57,973 nt of DNA from Aquiluna sp. (GTDB lineage: Bacteria; Actinomycetota; Actinomycetes; Actinomycetales; Microbacteriaceae), in the NCBI GenBank assembly GCA_028095925.1, contig JAOHCW010000006.1, positions 1 through 57,973 on the forward strand. The letters are read 5' to 3'. Shown piece by piece: positions 27,475 to 35,557 of the stretch. The notes beneath the pieces are model-generated. The model worked only from the letters and a program-made list of their open reading frames with translations. It did not search any database and had not been told where the DNA came from. Numbering within the stretch: the stretch's first letter is position 1; each line of letters starts with the position of its first letter. The position numbers and the translations under genes were made by a program.

Positions 27475-27689
27475 AATGGTCCTCCTGGACTTGTTAGGGA
27501 CATTAATGTCTCAATCAACTTATAACCACCGACAAATAGCAGGCACGTCTGCTCTCGGCGTGTTGCGGCGTGTTTTTCCCCGAGTTTTCGGGGAAGTCGG
27601 GGTATCGGTATCCAAAAAAGGACCCGCTTTCACGCGAGGGTTATTGGGTGAGTTCAAAGCCTCAATCACAAAGTGAAGAGAATGTGGTT
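27475..27689 (-). promoter_or_regulatory. HU gene upstream region with palindromes
   Basis: A non-coding stretch of about 215 bases before the HU gene. It holds a perfect 12-bp palindrome GACATTAATGTC (27499-27510), 25 bases upstream of the ATG, and a hairpin with 8-bp arms TTCCCCGA/TCGGGGAA and a four-base loop (27576-27595). TTATAA at 27520-27525 may belong to the promoter. No small ORF looks real. Confidence 0.4.
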
Positions 27690-27697
27690 AACGAAAA

Positions 27698-27717
27698 ATC
27701 CGCCCCTGAGGGCGGAT
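27698..27717 (-). terminator. intrinsic terminator of the rpmB-rpmG-rpsN operon
   Basis: Perfect 8-bp stem ATCCGCCC/GGGCGGAT with loop CTGA, followed on the minus strand by TTTTTCG. Confidence 0.9.
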
Positions 27718-27732
27718 AGTTCTAAAAGCTAA

Positions 27733-28038
27733 TTACCAGGATGACTTGGTGATGCCTGGAAGCTCGCCCTTGTGTGCCATCTGGCGGAAGCGAACACGGC
27801 TGACGCCGAACTTCGATAGCACACCGCGTGGACGGCCGTCGATCAGGTCACGGCTTCGAACGCGAACCGGGCTTGCATTGCGAGGAAGCTTCTGAAGTCC
27901 GAGGCGTGCCTCTTCCTTCTGCTCTGCGGTTGAGGTTGGGTCAACCAACTGCTTCTTGAGCTGAGCACGCTTCTCGGCGTAGCGCTCAACGATAACCTTG
28001 CGCTGCTCGTTACGAGCGATCTTGCTCTTCTTTGCCAT
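27733..28038 (-). CDS. rpsN: 30S ribosomal protein uS14, zinc-independent type
   Basis: 101 residues; the long S14 form without the CXXC zinc-ribbon, ending [19 protein letters not shown]. It follows rpmB and rpmG in one operon: the rpmG stop is next to its ATG. In many actinobacteria this Cys-free set is the zinc-starvation alternative under Zur; here the genes lie next to the zur/znu operon but no Zur box precedes rpmB, so they may be the only, constitutive copies. Confidence 0.95.
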   Translation of the reverse strand: MAKKSKIARNEQRKVIVERYAEKRAQLKKQLVDPTSTAEQKEEARLGLQKLPRNASPVRVRSRDLIDGRPRGVLSKFGVSRVRFRQMAHKGELPGITKSSW

Positions 28039-28206
28039 TTAGCGCTCCTCGCGGAATTCAACGTGCTTACGCACTACTGGGTCGTACTTCTTCAAGCTGA
28101 TGCGGTCTGGGTCGTTGCGACGGTTCTTCTTGGTTACATAGGTGAAGCCGGTGCCCGCAGTGGACTTCAGCTTGATGATTGGACGTACGTCCTTATCCTT
28201 GGCCAT
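28039..28206 (-). CDS. rpmG: 50S ribosomal protein bL33, zinc-independent type
   Basis: 55 residues, too short for most ORF filters: begins [18 protein letters not shown] and ends HVEFREER. It has no Cys, so it is the C-minus form that does not bind zinc. Its TAA stop is directly followed by the rpsN ATG. Lies between rpmB and rpsN. Confidence 0.95.
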   Translation of the reverse strand: MAKDKDVRPIIKLKSTAGTGFTYVTKKNRRNDPDRISLKKYDPVVRKHVEFREER

Positions 28207-28214
28207 CTGTCTTC

Positions 28215-28451
28215 CTAGATCTTCTCGCCGCGAGCGACTAGCTCAGCGATAACGGAGTCAATCCCGCGAACGTCAATTACCTTGATGCCACGAGCTGAAA
28301 GGTTGAGAGTCACCTTGCGTCCAAGCGATGGAACAAAGTAGGTCTTCTTCTGGATGTTCGGGTCAAAACGACGCTTGGTCTTGTTCTGAGCGTGCGAAAC
28401 CTTGTGACCGAACTGCGGTCCAGTCTGCGTCACCTGGCAGTAGGCTGCCAT
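28215..28451 (-). CDS. rpmB: 50S ribosomal protein bL28
   Basis: 78 residues starting [20 protein letters not shown] at the ATG 28451, which is supported by AGGAGGAG just upstream; the longer open frame to 28508 lacks homology. Only one Cys remains and there are no CXXC pairs, hence zinc-independent. First gene of rpmB-rpmG-rpsN. Confidence 0.95.
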   Translation of the reverse strand: MAAYCQVTQTGPQFGHKVSHAQNKTKRRFDPNIQKKTYFVPSLGRKVTLNLSARGIKVIDVRGIDSVIAELVARGEKI

Positions 28452-28563
28452 TTCTCCTCCTAAGGGCGCGTTTACCCGAAGCAAATTGTTTGGGATTGTT
28501 CGGACCAAGGCCCGTGCAACCCCCCAAGTTTAGGAGGAATCTCCTCCCAAAAGCAAGTCCTAA

Positions 28564-28947
28564 TTAGCTGCAGCCAGCGCAAACTCCAAATAGTTCAATT
28601 TCGTGGGAAAGCTCGGTAAAGCCATTGGCCTTTGCAACCTCAAGAGCGAGCTCCTCAAAACCCGGCATATCGAACTCCACTGTCTTGCCACACACCCTGC
28701 AAATCAGGTGGTGGTGGTGCTCGGGTGTGCAGATTCGATAGCGCATCTCGCCATCTGAGATGCTCAGGGAGTCCGCCAGCCCCTGCTCGACCATCTCTGT
28801 CAGTGCCCGGTAGACGGTCGTAAGTCCTAGCTTCTTGCCAGACTGAGAAATCTTCTGGTGCAGCTCTTGGGCGGAGACAAACTCTGCCGTATTCGATAGC
28901 TGTTCAAGCACGGCGGTCTTTTGCCAGGTGTTTCTGCGTTCGCTCAC
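28564..28947 (-). CDS. zur: zinc uptake regulator, Fur family
   Basis: Fur-type repressor of 127 residues. Winged helix with GLTTVYRALTEMVEQGLAD (about 41-59), a HHHH cluster at 77-80, CRVC at 83-86 and CAGC at 123-126 forming the structural zinc site. It is the last gene of znuA-znuC-znuB-zur, overlapping znuB by four bases, which argues for Zur rather than Fur. A matching operator lies over the znuA promoter. Confidence 0.92.
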   Translation of the reverse strand: MSERRNTWQKTAVLEQLSNTAEFVSAQELHQKISQSGKKLGLTTVYRALTEMVEQGLADSLSISDGEMRYRICTPEHHHHLICRVCGKTVEFDMPGFEELALEVAKANGFTELSHEIELFGVCAGCS

Positions 28948-29798
28948 CTAACCACCTCCGCCTTGTCTCGAGCCCAAGCTACTAGCCGGGCAATTAGATA
29001 GATCGTGAAGGAAATGGTAGTCACGTAAGGAGAGATAGGTAGCGTTCCGCCCAGGGCCAGAAGCGTTCCGCCCACCATTGCAACAAGTGCAAAGCTGACG
29101 CTCAGCACCGGAACCCACAATTGACTAGAGCTAAGTCTCAACGCAGCCGCGGCCGGGGTAACCAAGAGCGCAAGAACCAAGAGTGCTCCAACGATCTGCA
29201 CCGCTGCCGCAACTGCCAGACCAAGCAGCATGACAAACACGATCCCCAAAAGAGTTGTCTTCACGCCTCTTGCCGCAGCTACCTCACCGTCTAGAGAGGC
29301 GAAGGTCAGCGGCCGCCACATAAGCGCAAGTGAGACCAGCACGATTGCGGAGATAACGGCCATCGCGCCGAGCTTCGGATCGTCAACCGCGACAATCTGG
29401 CCCGTTAGCAATCCGAACTTGTTTGCCGCCCTCCCCGGATAAAGAGCCAAGGCCAATATTCCGATGCCAAGGCCAAAAGGCATCAATACGGCCACGATTG
29501 AGTTTCTATCTCTGGCCCTATCTCCAAGGAAGGCGATTATTGCCGCTGCCGTCAGGGAGCCAAAAACCGAACCCAGCACCACATCCAGCCCCACGAGCAG
29601 AAAAACCGCGGCCCCTGCGAAGGAGAGCTCGGAAATGCCGTGAACGGCGAAGGAAAGCTCACGGTTCATCACGAACACCCCCACAAGCCCACCTATCAAA
29701 GCTAGGAGAGCTCCGGCTATCAGAGAGTTGGTGACAAGGGGCAAAAGCTTGTCGTAGTCAGAGAAGTTGATGATGTCTGAGAACTCCACTAGTGCCAC
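28944..29798 (-). CDS. znuB: zinc ABC transporter permease
   Basis: ABC-3 family membrane permease, 284 residues with eight to nine helices. Conserved features include AVHGISELSFAGAAVFLLVG near residues 51-70 and LLVTPAAAALRLS in the C-terminal half. Forms the channel for Zn2+ delivered by ZnuA, powered by ZnuC. Overlaps znuC by 10 bases and zur by four. Confidence 0.93.
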   Translation of the reverse strand: MALVEFSDIINFSDYDKLLPLVTNSLIAGALLALIGGLVGVFVMNRELSFAVHGISELSFAGAAVFLLVGLDVVLGSVFGSLTAAAIIAFLGDRARDRNSIVAVLMPFGLGIGILALALYPGRAANKFGLLTGQIVAVDDPKLGAMAVISAIVLVSLALMWRPLTFASLDGEVAAARGVKTTLLGIVFVMLLGLAVAAAVQIVGALLVLALLVTPAAAALRLSSSQLWVPVLSVSFALVAMVGGTLLALGGTLPISPYVTTISFTIYLIARLVAWARDKAEVVR

Positions 29799-30580
29799 CT
29801 CTCGTCTTCGTGATGCTCGTGATCGTGAGCTCCGAGCACGACTACTCGGCCCTGGTTCCTCACCACGTCGATATCTGCCCCATAGAGCTCGGAGAGCACT
29901 TCGGAGCGCATTACCTCGTCGGGAGTGCCGATGGTGTGGCGACCCTGGGCGATGTAGACCACCCGGTCAACAAAATCGATTATGGGGTTCAGATCGTGCG
30001 TAACAAATACCACCGCACTGCCAAGCTGCTTGCGTTGTTCGTTTATCAGCTCGCTAATGCGCATCTGGTGGTTTAGGTCAAGCGCGCTAAGCGGCTCATC
30101 TGCCAAAAGCAGCTTGGGTTTAGAAATAATCGCCTGTGCAACCCTGACCCGCTGCATCTCTCCCCCTGAGAGCGAACCCAGGGTTTCCTGCGCCAGCGGC
30201 GTTGCGTCAACCAGTTCCAAAGCCTGGGCAATCTTCTGCTTCCTCGCAGGTGTTGAGAAAGGCAAGCCGGGCAAATGACCGTCCAGGCCAAAGCCCACGC
30301 AGTCGCTGACCCTGAGAGGAAGCCCTGCATCTGTTGCTCTGTGTTGAGGGATGTAACCAAGCTGGGCGTTGTGCTTACCAGGCTCTTCTCCCAGGAAGGT
30401 GATCTTGCCGCCTGAGAGCTTCTGAGTCCCCACGATGCTCTTCAGAAGCATCGACTTGCCGGAGCCATTAGGACCAATCAGCGCAATTAACTCCCCCTCT
30501 TCAACTTCCAGGGAGAGCTCATGCCAAAGTCGCTTGGAGTCAAACTCCAGGCTTGCTGACTGAATGGAAAGAACACTCAA
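29789..30580 (-). CDS. znuC: zinc ABC transporter ATP-binding protein
   Basis: ABC ATPase of 263 residues: Walker A GPNGSGKS (36-43), signature LSGGEMQRV (about 142-150) and Walker B LLLADEPLSALD, followed by the H-loop FVTHDLN. The C-terminus has a short His-rich stretch (HDHEHHEDERWH) that may bind zinc. Start TTG at 30580, one base after the znuA stop. Confidence 0.93.
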   Translation of the reverse strand: MSVLSIQSASLEFDSKRLWHELSLEVEEGELIALIGPNGSGKSMLLKSIVGTQKLSGGKITFLGEEPGKHNAQLGYIPQHRATDAGLPLRVSDCVGFGLDGHLPGLPFSTPARKQKIAQALELVDATPLAQETLGSLSGGEMQRVRVAQAIISKPKLLLADEPLSALDLNHQMRISELINEQRKQLGSAVVFVTHDLNPIIDFVDRVVYIAQGRHTIGTPDEVMRSEVLSELYGADIDVVRNQGRVVVLGAHDHEHHEDERWH

Positions 30581-30581
30581 G

Positions 30582-31598
30582 CTAGTAGATGGCCTCTTGC
30601 AGGTGATCGAGAATGCTTGCCATCCAGTCCAGATAGTCCATCTCTGGTTCTGAAATCAGTTCACTGAGCTGAACAACCGGAACACCGGATGCGTTGGCGG
30701 ATTCAACCAGGAGTTCACTCACCTGGTCCAGCTGCTGCTCGTTCACAACTACCAAGGAAACAACTTTTCCGGCGATTAGATCCTGTGCCTGCTTCAGCGC
30801 AGCTGCTGGAACCTCTCGCTCTTCCTCGATAGCGTCAGCAAGAGCATCGGGGGTTTGATTGAGGAACCCGGCTTCCTCCAGGAGCAGGTTCCCGACTCCC
30901 TCAGTTGCTATGAAGCCAAGGCCCAAAGCCTTCTCACGCAGTGCCTCAAGTCGAACCTCTACGTTCTCAAGCTCCGCCATAAAGAAGTCAAAGTTTCGAT
31001 TCACCTGATCGAAGCTCTCTGGGCGAAGCTCCGTGATGGCCTCGACGATCATTTCTGAGGCCTCCTCGACGGCATGAATGTCATACCAGATGTGCTCATT
31101 GCCGTGATCGTGGTCATGAGACTCCTCGTCCTGAGAGTGCTCCTCCTCATCGTGGGAATCTTCCTCGCCGAGATGTGAATGCTCGCCCTCAACAAGCTCT
31201 AGGAATATTCGCTCGCCATCGAGTGCCGAGACCAGCTGGCCAACAAACTCGTCGTAGCCACCGCCGTTGGCGATTACCAGCTCAGCCTCGCTGAGGGTGA
31301 GCTGGTCCCTGGCGGATGCCTCATAAGAGTGTGGATCCTGCATGGGGTCGCTGATTATTGCTGTTACCTCAACCCACTCACCGCCAAGAATCTCTACCAC
31401 CGAGGCCCAAACATTGGTTGAAGTGGCAACCTGAATAGCCCCGGTTTGTCCCTCGCGCGTAAGGGTGGGGGAAGGTGCATCAGAGGGGTTACCCTCGGGA
31501 TCGCCGGTTGTGGTGAAGTTCACGAAGATTGTGTAGAGACCGGCAGCAACAAAGGCGACGGTGAGGGCAGAGCCAATAATTTTTATCCACGAGCGCAT
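30582..31598 (-). CDS. znuA: zinc ABC transporter substrate-binding protein
   Basis: Cluster A-I metal-binding protein of 338 residues. The His-rich acidic loop between about 145 and 172 (HSHLGEEDSHDEEEHSQ.. HDHDHGNEH) is diagnostic for zinc-specific members. The N-terminus has a hydrophobic segment (IIGSALTVAFVAAGLYTIFVNF) but no lipobox Cys, so it may be anchored by an uncleaved helix. Leaderless start predicted (TAGTAT at -12 to -7); Zur box upstream. Confidence 0.93.
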   Translation of the reverse strand: MRSWIKIIGSALTVAFVAAGLYTIFVNFTTTGDPEGNPSDAPSPTLTREGQTGAIQVATSTNVWASVVEILGGEWVEVTAIISDPMQDPHSYEASARDQLTLSEAELVIANGGGYDEFVGQLVSALDGERIFLELVEGEHSHLGEEDSHDEEEHSQDEESHDHDHGNEHIWYDIHAVEEASEMIVEAITELRPESFDQVNRNFDFFMAELENVEVRLEALREKALGLGFIATEGVGNLLLEEAGFLNQTPDALADAIEEEREVPAAALKQAQDLIAGKVVSLVVVNEQQLDQVSELLVESANASGVPVVQLSELISEPEMDYLDWMASILDHLQEAIY

Positions 31599-31604
31599 GG
31601 ACGA

Positions 31605-31634
31605 ATACTAACCACTATTGAAAATGATTGTCAA
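31605..31634 (-). promoter_or_regulatory. znuA promoter, TTGACA-18-TAGTAT
   Basis: -35 TTGACA at 31634-31629, 18-bp spacer, -10 TAGTAT at 31610-31605, which is -12 to -7 of the ATG. Confidence 0.75.
31618..31634 (-). promoter_or_regulatory. Zur box
   Basis: TTGAAAATGATTGTCAA (plus strand), a near-perfect 17-bp palindrome close to the actinobacterial Zur consensus TGAAAATGATTTTCA. It covers the -35 box and part of the spacer of the znuA promoter. Confidence 0.85.
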
Positions 31635-31640
31635 TTGCAA

Positions 31641-32939
31641 TTAGTCAAGGAGCAGCGCGGGTTCCTCAATAACGCTTGCGACATCCTGCACAAACCTAGA
31701 TGCAACATCACCATCGACCACGCGGTGGTCAAAGGTCGCGCCGATAGTTGTAATTTGCCTGACCACAATCTCGTCATCAACAACCCAGGGCTTTTTTCGA
31801 ATTGACCCGAGCGCAACAATCGAAACCTCGCCGGGATTCAGGATTGGCGTGCCGGTGTCTACTCCGAAAACACCGATGTTGGTAATCGTTATAGTTCCCT
31901 CGGCCATCTCCTCGGGAGTGGTCTTGCCGTCTCTGGCGGTGGCGGCGAGCTGCTCGATAGCTTGGGCCAGCTCGAGCATGTTCATTGAGTCCGCGTCCTT
32001 GATGTTTGGAACTATCAGGCCCCTGGGTGTCGCGGCTGCGATGCCGAGATTCACAAAGTTGTGAACGATGATCTCTTTGTCTGTCCAAGTCGAATTCACC
32101 ATTGGGTTTCTGCGAATAGCCCAGATCATCGCCTTGGCCATAATCAAGAGCGGCGTGACCTTGATGCCAGCAAAGTCCACGGAGGACTTCAGGCGTTTCA
32201 CGTACTCCATGGTTCTGGTGGCATCGACATCCACAAAGATGCTGACGTGTGGGGCGGTAAATGCGCTCTTGACCATTGCGGTGGCAATGGCCTTTCGTAC
32301 ACCCTTCACCGGTATGCGCTCCTCGCGCTTGCTCGGCTGCTGAGGGGTTGTCAGGTTCTTGAAGACCGAGGCCTGAGATGCAGACCCAACAACATCTTCG
32401 CGGGTGATCTCGCCGTGCATGCCGGTGCCGGTCACACTCGCCAGATCAACGCCCAAATCCTTGGCAAGCTTGCGAATCGGCGGCTTTGCCATAACAGCAT
32501 CTGACGCCGCTGCCGCCTTGACCATTGATACCGGTATTGCGGTTGAAATCGGGGCGGTGTTGACCGCGCGCTTTCTCCGGGACTTTACGTCCCCGGAGTC
32601 TCCGTAGCCCACGAGGTTGGGAAGCTTGTATTCGGCTCCGGTGTCGCCCTCTGGCTCGTTGGCTGGAGAATCCGGCTCCGATAGCAGAGGCGCATTGCCC
32701 TGAACCACCACCGAGATTATTGGGGTTCCAACCTCCACCGTGTCGCCCTCTGCTACCAGCAGCTCCGAAACCTCACCCTCAAAAGGACATGGCAGCTCAA
32801 CCACAGACTTAGCGGTCTCAATTTCACAGATTGTTTGGTTGACTGCGACCTTGTCGCCGGGAGAAACGCGCCAGGAGACGATCTCGGCCTCGGTGAGGCC
32901 TTCCCCGACATCGGGAAGTGGGAACTTAGCAATGCTCAT
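31641..32939 (-). CDS. bkdC: branched-chain 2-oxoacid dehydrogenase E2 (dihydrolipoyl acyltransferase)
   Basis: E2 core of a 2-oxoacid dehydrogenase complex, 432 residues. One lipoyl domain (lipoyl-Lys44 in [11 protein letters not shown]), a peripheral-subunit-binding domain at about 152-188 ([15 protein letters not shown]...GRI-type) and the catalytic domain ending with [12 protein letters not shown]. Length and sequence fit the BkdC type used for branched-chain acyl-CoA primers. A stop nine bases upstream and an AGGGAG SD precede it. No E3 gene is in the window. Confidence 0.9.
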   Translation of the reverse strand: MSIAKFPLPDVGEGLTEAEIVSWRVSPGDKVAVNQTICEIETAKSVVELPCPFEGEVSELLVAEGDTVEVGTPIISVVVQGNAPLLSEPDSPANEPEGDTGAEYKLPNLVGYGDSGDVKSRRKRAVNTAPISTAIPVSMVKAAAASDAVMAKPPIRKLAKDLGVDLASVTGTGMHGEITREDVVGSASQASVFKNLTTPQQPSKREERIPVKGVRKAIATAMVKSAFTAPHVSIFVDVDATRTMEYVKRLKSSVDFAGIKVTPLLIMAKAMIWAIRRNPMVNSTWTDKEIIVHNFVNLGIAAATPRGLIVPNIKDADSMNMLELAQAIEQLAATARDGKTTPEEMAEGTITITNIGVFGVDTGTPILNPGEVSIVALGSIRKKPWVVDDEIVVRQITTIGATFDHRVVDGDVASRFVQDVASVIEEPALLLD

Positions 32940-32948
32940 CGTGTCTCC

Positions 32949-33932
32949 CTAGTAAGCCAAAACCCTATCAACGGCCTCGAGGATGCGGTCCGCATCCGGG
33001 AGGTACTCCTCCTCGAGCTTGGCAGGTGGGTAGGGAGTATCAAAGCCGCCAACCCGAATTACCGGTGCCTCAAGGTAGTAGTACGCCTGCTCCGCGATGC
33101 GGGCGGCAATCTCAGAACCAAGGCTCACATTGTTAGGAGCCTCCTGGGCGATAACCACCCTCGATGTCTTCTGCACTGATGCCAAAAGCGTCGGATAATC
33201 CACGGGTGACAAGGACCTTAGGTCTATCACTTCAATGCTGATGCCCTCCTCGGCACCCAGCTCAGCTGCTTGAAGGGCGGTGGCAACCATGGGGCCGTGG
33301 GCAATAAGAGTGAGGTCGGTTCCCTCCCTCAGCATTCTGGCGGAGTGCAGAGGAAGAGGTGCAGTGTCGAGGTTAACTGGTCCCTTTTGCCAGTAGCGGC
33401 GCTTGGGTTCTAAGAAGATAACCGGATCCGGGGACTCAATCGCCTGCTGAATCATCCAGTACGCGTCGTTGGGGTTCGATGGTGACACCACCCGAAGTCC
33501 CGGGGTGTGGGCGAAGTAGGCCTCCGGACTCTCTGAGTGGTGCTCGACAGCGCCAATGCCACCACCGACCGGGATGCGAATAACCACCGGCATCTGCTGA
33601 AAGCCCTCTGAGCGATAGGTGAGTCGCGCGAGCTGTGTGGTTATCTGGTTGAAGGCGGGAAAGACAAAGCCGTCAAACTGAATCTCGGCAACTGAGCGAT
33701 AGCCGCGCATTGCAAGACCAATGGCGGTTCCCACAATCCCCGACTCAGCGATGGGGGAATTGAAGATCCGGCTATCGCCAAACTCGTCCAGTAAACCCTC
33801 AGTAACCCTGAAGACTCCTCCCAGCCTCGCTACATCCTCGCCAAACACTAGGACTTTGTCATCTCGCTGCATGGCCTTCCTAAGGCCAGCATTGAGGGCC
33901 TTTGCGATGGCCATCTCCTGATAGTTACTCAT
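32949..33932 (-). CDS. bkdB: branched-chain 2-oxoacid dehydrogenase E1 beta
   Basis: Transketolase-pyrimidine subunit of E1, 327 residues from the ATG at 33932 (MSNYQEMAIAKALNAG), which overlaps the E1 alpha end by eight bases; an in-frame ATG at 33953 is possible but extends beyond the family boundary. Motifs: VFGEDVARLGGVFRVTEGL, GIVGTAIGLAMRG and HHSESPEAYFAHTPGL. Pairs with E1 alpha for TPP-dependent decarboxylation. Confidence 0.92.
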   Translation of the reverse strand: MSNYQEMAIAKALNAGLRKAMQRDDKVLVFGEDVARLGGVFRVTEGLLDEFGDSRIFNSPIAESGIVGTAIGLAMRGYRSVAEIQFDGFVFPAFNQITTQLARLTYRSEGFQQMPVVIRIPVGGGIGAVEHHSESPEAYFAHTPGLRVVSPSNPNDAYWMIQQAIESPDPVIFLEPKRRYWQKGPVNLDTAPLPLHSARMLREGTDLTLIAHGPMVATALQAAELGAEEGISIEVIDLRSLSPVDYPTLLASVQKTSRVVIAQEAPNNVSLGSEIAARIAEQAYYYLEAPVIRVGGFDTPYPPAKLEEEYLPDADRILEAVDRVLAY

Positions 33933-35040
33933 GGCCACCCATCTGGTCCTCATAGGCGCGAAGCCAAGCTCTTTGGGCGTTTATCTCTGGGTGATCGTCT
34001 GAATAGACGTTGTCGAAGATGCTCTCGAGTGGCGGCTTTGGCAGGGCAAAGGTTTGCTCTCTGATGTCTTTGGCGAGCTCATCACCGGCAACCGCAACCT
34101 CTTCGAAGAAGTCCTCTTCGACACCCTGTCTCCTTAGAAATACCTCAAACCGTGCGATCGGGTCGCGCTGGCGCCAGTATTCGACCTCTTCCTCGTCCCG
34201 ATACTTTGTTGGGTCGTCGCTGGTGGTGTGAGCGCCGATGCGATAGGTCAGGGCCTCAAGTAGGTAGGGGCCCTTGCCTTCCCTTGCCTCGTCCATATGA
34301 ATCTTGGTTGCTGCGTAGCAGGCAAGCACATCATTGCCATCGACGCGAAGGCCCGGGACACCAAACCCCTCACCCCTTCGATACAACGGCACCTTGGTCT
34401 GGGAGGTGATATTGGACGAAATCGCCCACTGATTGTTTTGGATGAAAAAGACAATTGGAGCCTCGTTTACCGCTGCGAACAGTAGTGACTCCGAAACATC
34501 ACCCTCGGCAGTTGCACCGTCTCCAAAGTAAGAGATGACGGCTAGGTCATTATCAAGATCTCCGGTGCCGACCTTGCCATCAAGCTTTACCCCCATCGCA
34601 TAGCCAACGGCATGGAGGACTTGAGAGCCGAGCACGATTGCGTAAAGGTGGAAGCGAGTTTCTTCCGGGTTCCAACCTCCGTGGTTTACCCCTCGCATCA
34701 TCTTGAGGATGGACATCAGCTCAACGCCATGGGTGATGGCAACGCCGTGCTCGCGATAGCTGGGGAAGATATGGTCGTTCTTGCCAACCGCATAACCCGA
34801 GCCAATCTGGGCGGCCTCTTGGCCAATGGCGGGAACCCAGAGCCCGAGCTGTCCCTGACGCTGGAGTGCGATTGCCTCCTGATCAAAGCGCCGAATCCGG
34901 GCCATGTCCCTATAGAAGGTTTTGAGCTGGTCTTCGCCGAGGGAATCAATTACCTCGCCGTAGCGGGAATATTCTTTCTCGACCCCATAGCTGCCATCAG
35001 GCGCCAAAAGCTGAAGCATTGGCTCGGTTGCGGGGGTCAC
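33925..35040 (-). CDS. bkdA: branched-chain 2-oxoacid dehydrogenase E1 alpha
   Basis: TPP-binding E1 subunit, 371 residues. The TPP motif GDGATAEGDVSESLLFAAV..QNNQWAIS is central, and the phosphorylation-loop-like RIGAHTTSDDPTKYRDEEE segment follows. The N-terminal RYGEVIDSLGEDQLKTFYRDMARIRRFD is BkdA/PdhA-like. Start GTG at 35040; TAAATT at -13 to -8 suggests a leaderless mRNA. First gene of bkdA-bkdB-bkdC, likely providing branched acyl-CoA for iso/anteiso fatty acids. Confidence 0.92.
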   Translation of the reverse strand: MTPATEPMLQLLAPDGSYGVEKEYSRYGEVIDSLGEDQLKTFYRDMARIRRFDQEAIALQRQGQLGLWVPAIGQEAAQIGSGYAVGKNDHIFPSYREHGVAITHGVELMSILKMMRGVNHGGWNPEETRFHLYAIVLGSQVLHAVGYAMGVKLDGKVGTGDLDNDLAVISYFGDGATAEGDVSESLLFAAVNEAPIVFFIQNNQWAISSNITSQTKVPLYRRGEGFGVPGLRVDGNDVLACYAATKIHMDEAREGKGPYLLEALTYRIGAHTTSDDPTKYRDEEEVEYWRQRDPIARFEVFLRRQGVEEDFFEEVAVAGDELAKDIREQTFALPKPPLESIFDNVYSDDHPEINAQRAWLRAYEDQMGGHE

Positions 35041-35047
35041 GTGACCT

Positions 35048-35053
35048 AATTTA
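35048..35053 (-). promoter_or_regulatory. -10 box TAAATT for bkdA
   Basis: TAAATT at -13 to -8 of the GTG start, in the 38-bp space to the divergent holin-like gene. Confidence 0.45.
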
Positions 35054-35078
35054 GCGACCCCGCTGAGAGAATGGCCCT

Positions 35079-35504
35079 ATGTTGCGTTTTCTCGTCTCCA
35101 CGATTGTCAATGCCGTAGGGCTCTTTGTTGCCACCTCGCTGGTGCCGCAGGTCAACATCACTCCCTATGGGGGAGATGGTGTTTGGGAGACCATCGCATC
35201 GTTTTTGCTAATTGGTGCAATGTTCGGAATCGTGAATGCGGTCATTGCGCCGGTCATTAAGGTTTTGGCCTTCCCTCTCTACATCATCACCTTCGGACTG
35301 ATTGCCTTTGTTATTAATGGTGCGATGCTGCTGCTGGTGGCATGGCTGAGCGGCCTAATTGGCTCCGAGATCCTTACCATTGAGGGCTTCACATCCGAGG
35401 GGCTAACCATTGACAGCCTTGGCTGGGCAATACTGGCGGCCATCGTGATGAGTATCGCGAGCTTCCTTACCCGCTCCGTCCTGCGAATTCTCAAAATCAA
35501 GTAG
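35079..35504 (+). CDS. phage holin family 4 / YvlD-like membrane protein
   Basis: 141 residues with four membrane helices; the AVIAPVIKVLAFPLYIITFGLIAFVINGAMLL segment is characteristic of the Phage_holin_4_2 (YvlD) family, chromosomal membrane proteins of unknown role common in actinobacteria and firmicutes. It is not evidence of a prophage. Divergent from bkdA; followed 53 bases later by purB. Confidence 0.85.
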   Translation: MLRFLVSTIVNAVGLFVATSLVPQVNITPYGGDGVWETIASFLLIGAMFGIVNAVIAPVIKVLAFPLYIITFGLIAFVINGAMLLLVAWLSGLIGSEILTIEGFTSEGLTIDSLGWAILAAIVMSIASFLTRSVLRILKIK

Positions 35505-35545
35505 CAGCGGGAAAAAGCCAACTCTTTACCCAGCAACGAGGCATC

Positions 35546-35551
35546 TAACTT
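35546..35551 (+). promoter_or_regulatory. leaderless -10 box TAACTT for purB
   Basis: TAACTT at -12 to -7 of the GTG at 35558. Confidence 0.5.
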
Positions 35552-35557
35552 CGGATA

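Noticed and set aside
27576..27595. Hairpin TTCCCCGA/TCGGGGAA as terminator
   Set aside because: On the minus strand it is followed by A residues and on the plus strand the T-run precedes it, so it fits a terminator in neither direction.
27344..27676. 110-codon plus-strand frame spanning the HU gene start and leader
   Set aside because: Half of it is antisense to the HU gene; the rest crosses the structured leader and has no SD or recognisable motif.
28452..28563. Zur box upstream of rpmB
   Set aside because: No AT-rich TGAAAATGATTTTCA-like palindrome is present; the only repeat is GGAGGA-ATC-TCCTCC (28532-28546), which may be a weak terminator after zur.
32946..32951. TAGGGA at -12 before bkdC as another stop-embedded promoter
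   Set aside because: The last base is not T and the sequence AGGGAG forms a plausible SD, so normal coupled translation is more likely.
35079..35504. Holin-like gene as prophage remnant
   Set aside because: This YvlD-type family is a common chromosomal membrane protein and no other phage gene is near.
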